This document shows, piece by piece, positions 21,300 through 23,045 of a stretch of 23,045 bases of DNA; within the stretch, counting starts at the first letter, position 1; every line of letters begins with the position of its first letter. The notes under the pieces are model-generated. The model saw nothing but the letters and a program-made list of their open reading frames with translations, did not search any database and had not been told where the DNA came from. Made by a program: the position numbers and the translations under genes. The stretch covers positions 1 to 23,045 of the forward strand of contig URZL01000013.1 in the NCBI GenBank assembly GCA_900552335.1, in the 5' to 3' direction. Source of the DNA: an uncultured Mycoplasmatota bacterium. GTDB taxonomy: Bacteria > Bacillota_I > Bacilli_A > RF39 > UBA660.

Positions 21300-22574
21300 A
21301 TGAATATAATTGAAATTATTATAAAGAAAAAAAACAATAAAAAATTAACACAGGAAGAAATAAATTATGTAGTAGAAAACTATGTAAATGGTGTTATTGC
21401 TGATTATCAAATGAGTGCACTTTTAATGGCTATGACATTAAATGGTTTAGATGAAGATGAAATCTATTATTTAACCAAAGCAATGATAGAATCAGGGGAT
21501 ATTATTGACTTGAGTCAAGTAAATGGTATAACCGTTGATAAACATTCAACTGGTGGAGTAGGAGATAAGACCACTATTGCTTTGGTTCCTATTTTAGCTT
21601 CTTTGGGATTTAAAGTGGCTAAAATGAGTGGTAGGGGTCTTGGACACACTGGAGGTACTATTGATAAATTAGAATCTATTAAAGGATATCAAGTAAATAG
21701 AAGTGAAGAACAATTTATAGAACAGGTAAATAAAATTGGAGTGAGTGTAATTAGTCAAACAAGTGAAGTTGCTATAGCAGATAAAAAAATTTATGCTTTG
21801 AGAGATGTCACTGGTTTAGCAGAGTCCATTCCACTTATTGCTAGTAGTATTATGAGTAAAAAAATTGCAAGTTCTGCTTCTATGATTGTAATTGATGTAA
21901 AAGTTGGGAATGGCGCACTAATGAAAAATGTAGAAGATGCCACAACTTTAGCTAATATTATGATTCAAATTGGAAAAAAATTTGATCGAAAAGTAGTATG
22001 CTTATTGACGAATATGGAACAACCTTTAGGATATGCTATTGGAAATGGATTAGAAGTAGAAGAATGCATTCAATTATTACAAGGAAAAGGACCAGATGAC
22101 TTAAGAGAATTGGTAATTGAATTGGCTTCTATTTATTTAGAAGAATTAGATACTATAGCAAAAGAAACAGCACGTGAAAAAGTACAAGAGGTTATTTCAA
22201 GTGGAAAAGCTTATCAAAAATTTATTGATTGGATTACTTATCAAAATGGAGATATTAATCAAATTGATATTTCTAAAAAAATTGTTTCTGTTAAAAGTAC
22301 TAAGAGTGGTATTTTAACAAAAATAGATGCCTATGAACTTGGTAATCTAGCTAAGTTACTTGGAGCCGGAAGAACAAAAAAAGAAGATCAAATTGATTAT
22401 TCTGTTGGATTTGTTTTAAATAAAAAGGTGGGAGATATGGTTTTAGAAGGAGAAGAAATTGTAAAGGTTTATTTAAATAAAGCAGATATTAGTCTAAAAC
22501 AAGTTATGAATTGCTTTGAAATAAATGATGTTTTATTAGAAAAGCAACCACTTATTATAAAAGAAATAAAGTAA
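21300..22574 (+). CDS. pdp: Pyrimidine-nucleoside phosphorylase
   Basis: This 424-aa enzyme splits thymidine, deoxyuridine or uridine with phosphate into base and (deoxy)ribose 1-phosphate in the salvage pathway. Phosphate-binding motifs are KHSTGGVGDK (81-90) and SGRGLGHTGGT (110-120). The substrate contacts lie in YALRDVT (165-171) and ASSIMSKKIA (181-190). DVKVGNGALMKN (199-210) has Asn where family members usually have Ser or Ala. The C-terminal domain includes LAKLLGAGRTKKEDQIDYSVG and VGDMVLEGE, as in the PYNP C-terminal domain. Length is like Bacillus Pdp (about 430 aa); DeoA, restricted to thymidine, is the alternative and cannot be excluded. No deoC, cdd or deoB is adjacent. Confidence 0.93.
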   Translation: MNIIEIIIKKKNNKKLTQEEINYVVENYVNGVIADYQMSALLMAMTLNGLDEDEIYYLTKAMIESGDIIDLSQVNGITVDKHSTGGVGDKTTIALVPILASLGFKVAKMSGRGLGHTGGTIDKLESIKGYQVNRSEEQFIEQVNKIGVSVISQTSEVAIADKKIYALRDVTGLAESIPLIASSIMSKKIASSASMIVIDVKVGNGALMKNVEDATTLANIMIQIGKKFDRKVVCLLTNMEQPLGYAIGNGLEVEECIQLLQGKGPDDLRELVIELASIYLEELDTIAKETAREKVQEVISSGKAYQKFIDWITYQNGDINQIDISKKIVSVKSTKSGILTKIDAYELGNLAKLLGAGRTKKEDQIDYSVGFVLNKKVGDMVLEGEEIVKVYLNKADISLKQVMNCFEINDVLLEKQPLIIKEIK

Positions 22575-22616
22575 AAAGTTTTATCTTTCAATTAATGTCA
22601 AGTTATGTCAAAAGTG

Positions 22617-22646
22617 TTGATTTCAATATATAGAATAGGATAAAAT
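22617..22646 (+). promoter_or_regulatory. Promoter of rpoZ
   Basis: TTGATT (22617-22622), 18 bases, TAAAAT (22641-22646). The SD AGGGAGAGTGAT follows. Confidence 0.55.
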
Positions 22647-22667
22647 CAAAATAGGGAGAGTGATTTT

Positions 22668-22868
22668 ATGATATATCCATCTATTGATAAATTACTAAGT
22701 AAAGTTGGCTCAAAATTTTTATTAGTAAATCTAGTAGCAAAAAGAGTAAAAGAAATGGAAAAAGAAAATAATTATCAAATGAAAGAATCAAAATACGTAT
22801 CTAAAAAAAATATTGGTAGAGCTTTAGAAGAAGTATCAAATGATTTAATTCATATAAAAGAAAATTAG
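22668..22868 (+). CDS. rpoZ: RNA polymerase omega subunit
   Basis: The 66-aa omega subunit helps assemble and stabilise RNA polymerase by holding beta-prime. It starts MIYPSIDKLLSKVGSKFLLVNLVAKRVKEM, and the C-terminal part YVSKKNIGRALEEVSNDLI matches the conserved SKKxVxxALEEI-like helix. The length equals that of Bacillus RpoZ (67 aa). In most Firmicutes rpoZ follows gmk; here it is a single gene between the phosphorylase gene and a prepilin gene. SD AGGGAGAGTGAT precedes ATG 22668. It has its own promoter and terminator. Confidence 0.92.
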   Translation: MIYPSIDKLLSKVGSKFLLVNLVAKRVKEMEKENNYQMKESKYVSKKNIGRALEEVSNDLIHIKEN

Positions 22869-22892
22869 TTAAAAAATTATTTAAAAAAGTGT

Positions 22893-22927
22893 AAAATAGT
22901 ACTAAAAAAAGGTACTATTTTATTTTG
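22893..22927 (+). terminator. Terminator of rpoZ
   Basis: AAAATAGTAC (22893-22902) pairs perfectly with GTACTATTTT (22912-22921), loop of nine bases rich in A, followed by ATTTTG. The T tail is short, but the 10-bp stem includes four terminal A-T pairs that extend it. Confidence 0.7.
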
Positions 22928-22935
22928 ATAATAGA

Positions 22936-22964
22936 TTGTGATTTTTAAAAAAGTATTATATAAT
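22936..22964 (+). promoter_or_regulatory. Promoter of the prepilin gene
   Basis: TTGTGA (22936-22941), 17 bases, TATAAT (22959-22964). Transcription would start near 22971, about 15 nt before the ATG. Confidence 0.7.
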
Positions 22965-22985
22965 GAGAACAGAATAGGTGATAGA

Positions 22986-23045
22986 ATGAAAAAAGGATTT
23001 ACGTTAGTAGAATTATTAGCTGTAATAGCGATCGTAGCAGTACTG
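22986..23045 (+). CDS. Type IV prepilin-like protein (5' end only)
   Basis: The gene starts 60 bases before the window edge and gives 20 residues beginning MKKGFTLVELLAVIAIV. This is a class III signal: a short basic leader ending in Gly4, cleavage before Phe (+1), Glu at +5 and a hydrophobic helix that forms the filament core. PilD (13044-13838) is the expected processing enzyme. Major pilin, minor pilin and competence or type II pseudopilin all begin like this, so the exact role is open. SD AGGTGAT (22976-22982) precedes the ATG by 3 bases. It has its own promoter, and further pilus genes may follow outside the window. Confidence 0.9.
   Translation, partial: MKKGFTLVELLAVIAIVAVL

Noticed and set aside
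22560..22600. Terminator after the phosphorylase gene
   Set aside because: Only a weak A/T hairpin (ATAAA with TTTAT) without a proper T tract is visible, so I do not list it.
1..23045. TGA read as Trp, as in Mycoplasma
   Set aside because: TGA ends the kinase, dnaG and Smr genes at sensible places, and Trp is encoded by TGG throughout.
1..23045. CRISPR arrays, insertion sequences, tRNA or rRNA genes
   Set aside because: No spaced direct repeats, transposase, terminal inverted repeats, cloverleaf or rRNA-like sequence was seen on reading both strands; the Asn/Thr tract at 14853-14957 is coding, not an array.

Overview
The window comes from a very AT-rich, low-GC Gram-positive chromosome. 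Evidence is strong Shine-Dalgarno (SD) sites close to AGGAGGTGAT, sigma-A style TTGACA/TATAAT promoters, a Bacillus-like dnaG-rpoD-trmK block, a 66-aa RNA polymerase omega subunit and a FemAB-type wall enzyme. TGA is a genuine stop (kinase, dnaG, Smr gene), so this is not a Mycoplasma-type code, and LysM and FemAB proteins imply a peptidoglycan wall. My inference is an uncultured gut-type member of the Bacilli, near the Erysipelotrichia or the walled relatives of Mollicutes. I cannot prove the taxon from one window.

Layout. 1-976: 3' end of a secreted protein with an Ig-like domain and a large ALK-type glycine-rich domain, then a terminator. 1009-2987: mtaB (tRNA ms2t6A synthesis) and a membrane-anchored LysM protein. 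2987-6452: AI-2E-family permease, phage-type dNMP kinase and a compact alaS, tightly packed. 6444-6980 (minus): small DUF6512-like membrane protein. 7045-10596: overlapping dnaG-rpoD-trmK. 10541-10867 (minus): YqfQ-like protein, overlapping the trmK 3' end. 10912-13865: pilC with a long extra N-terminus and pilD. 13877-14175: stand-alone Smr protein. 14169-17927: twin promoters driving two large surface proteins (456 and 726 aa). 17936-18439: unknown 139-aa protein. 18459-19985: tcdA and mutM. 19976-21246 (minus): FemAB-type protein. 21273-22574: pyrimidine-nucleoside phosphorylase. 22617-22927: rpoZ. 22936-23045: start of a type IV prepilin gene that runs off the window.

The genes form three working groups. 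The first is core information processing: primase, sigma-A, omega, AlaRS, the tRNA modifiers MtaB, TcdA and TrmK, and MutM. The second is cell surface and wall: LysM, FemAB, the glycine-rich protein and the two large surface proteins. The third is a type IV filament system (PilC, PilD, prepilin), whose ATPase is not in this window. No intergenic gap exceeds 300 bases. I found no tRNA, rRNA, CRISPR array or insertion sequence.

Most notable are: the hydrophobic and coiled-coil N-terminal extension of PilC; an AlaRS lacking both the beta-barrel and the C-terminal domain; a lipobox buried 141 residues into a surface protein; twin 13-bp palindromes over the -35 boxes of tandem promoters; a repeated promoter/SD module that would give mRNA leaders of only about 10-15 nt; and a terminator embedded in the coding sequence of a convergent gene.
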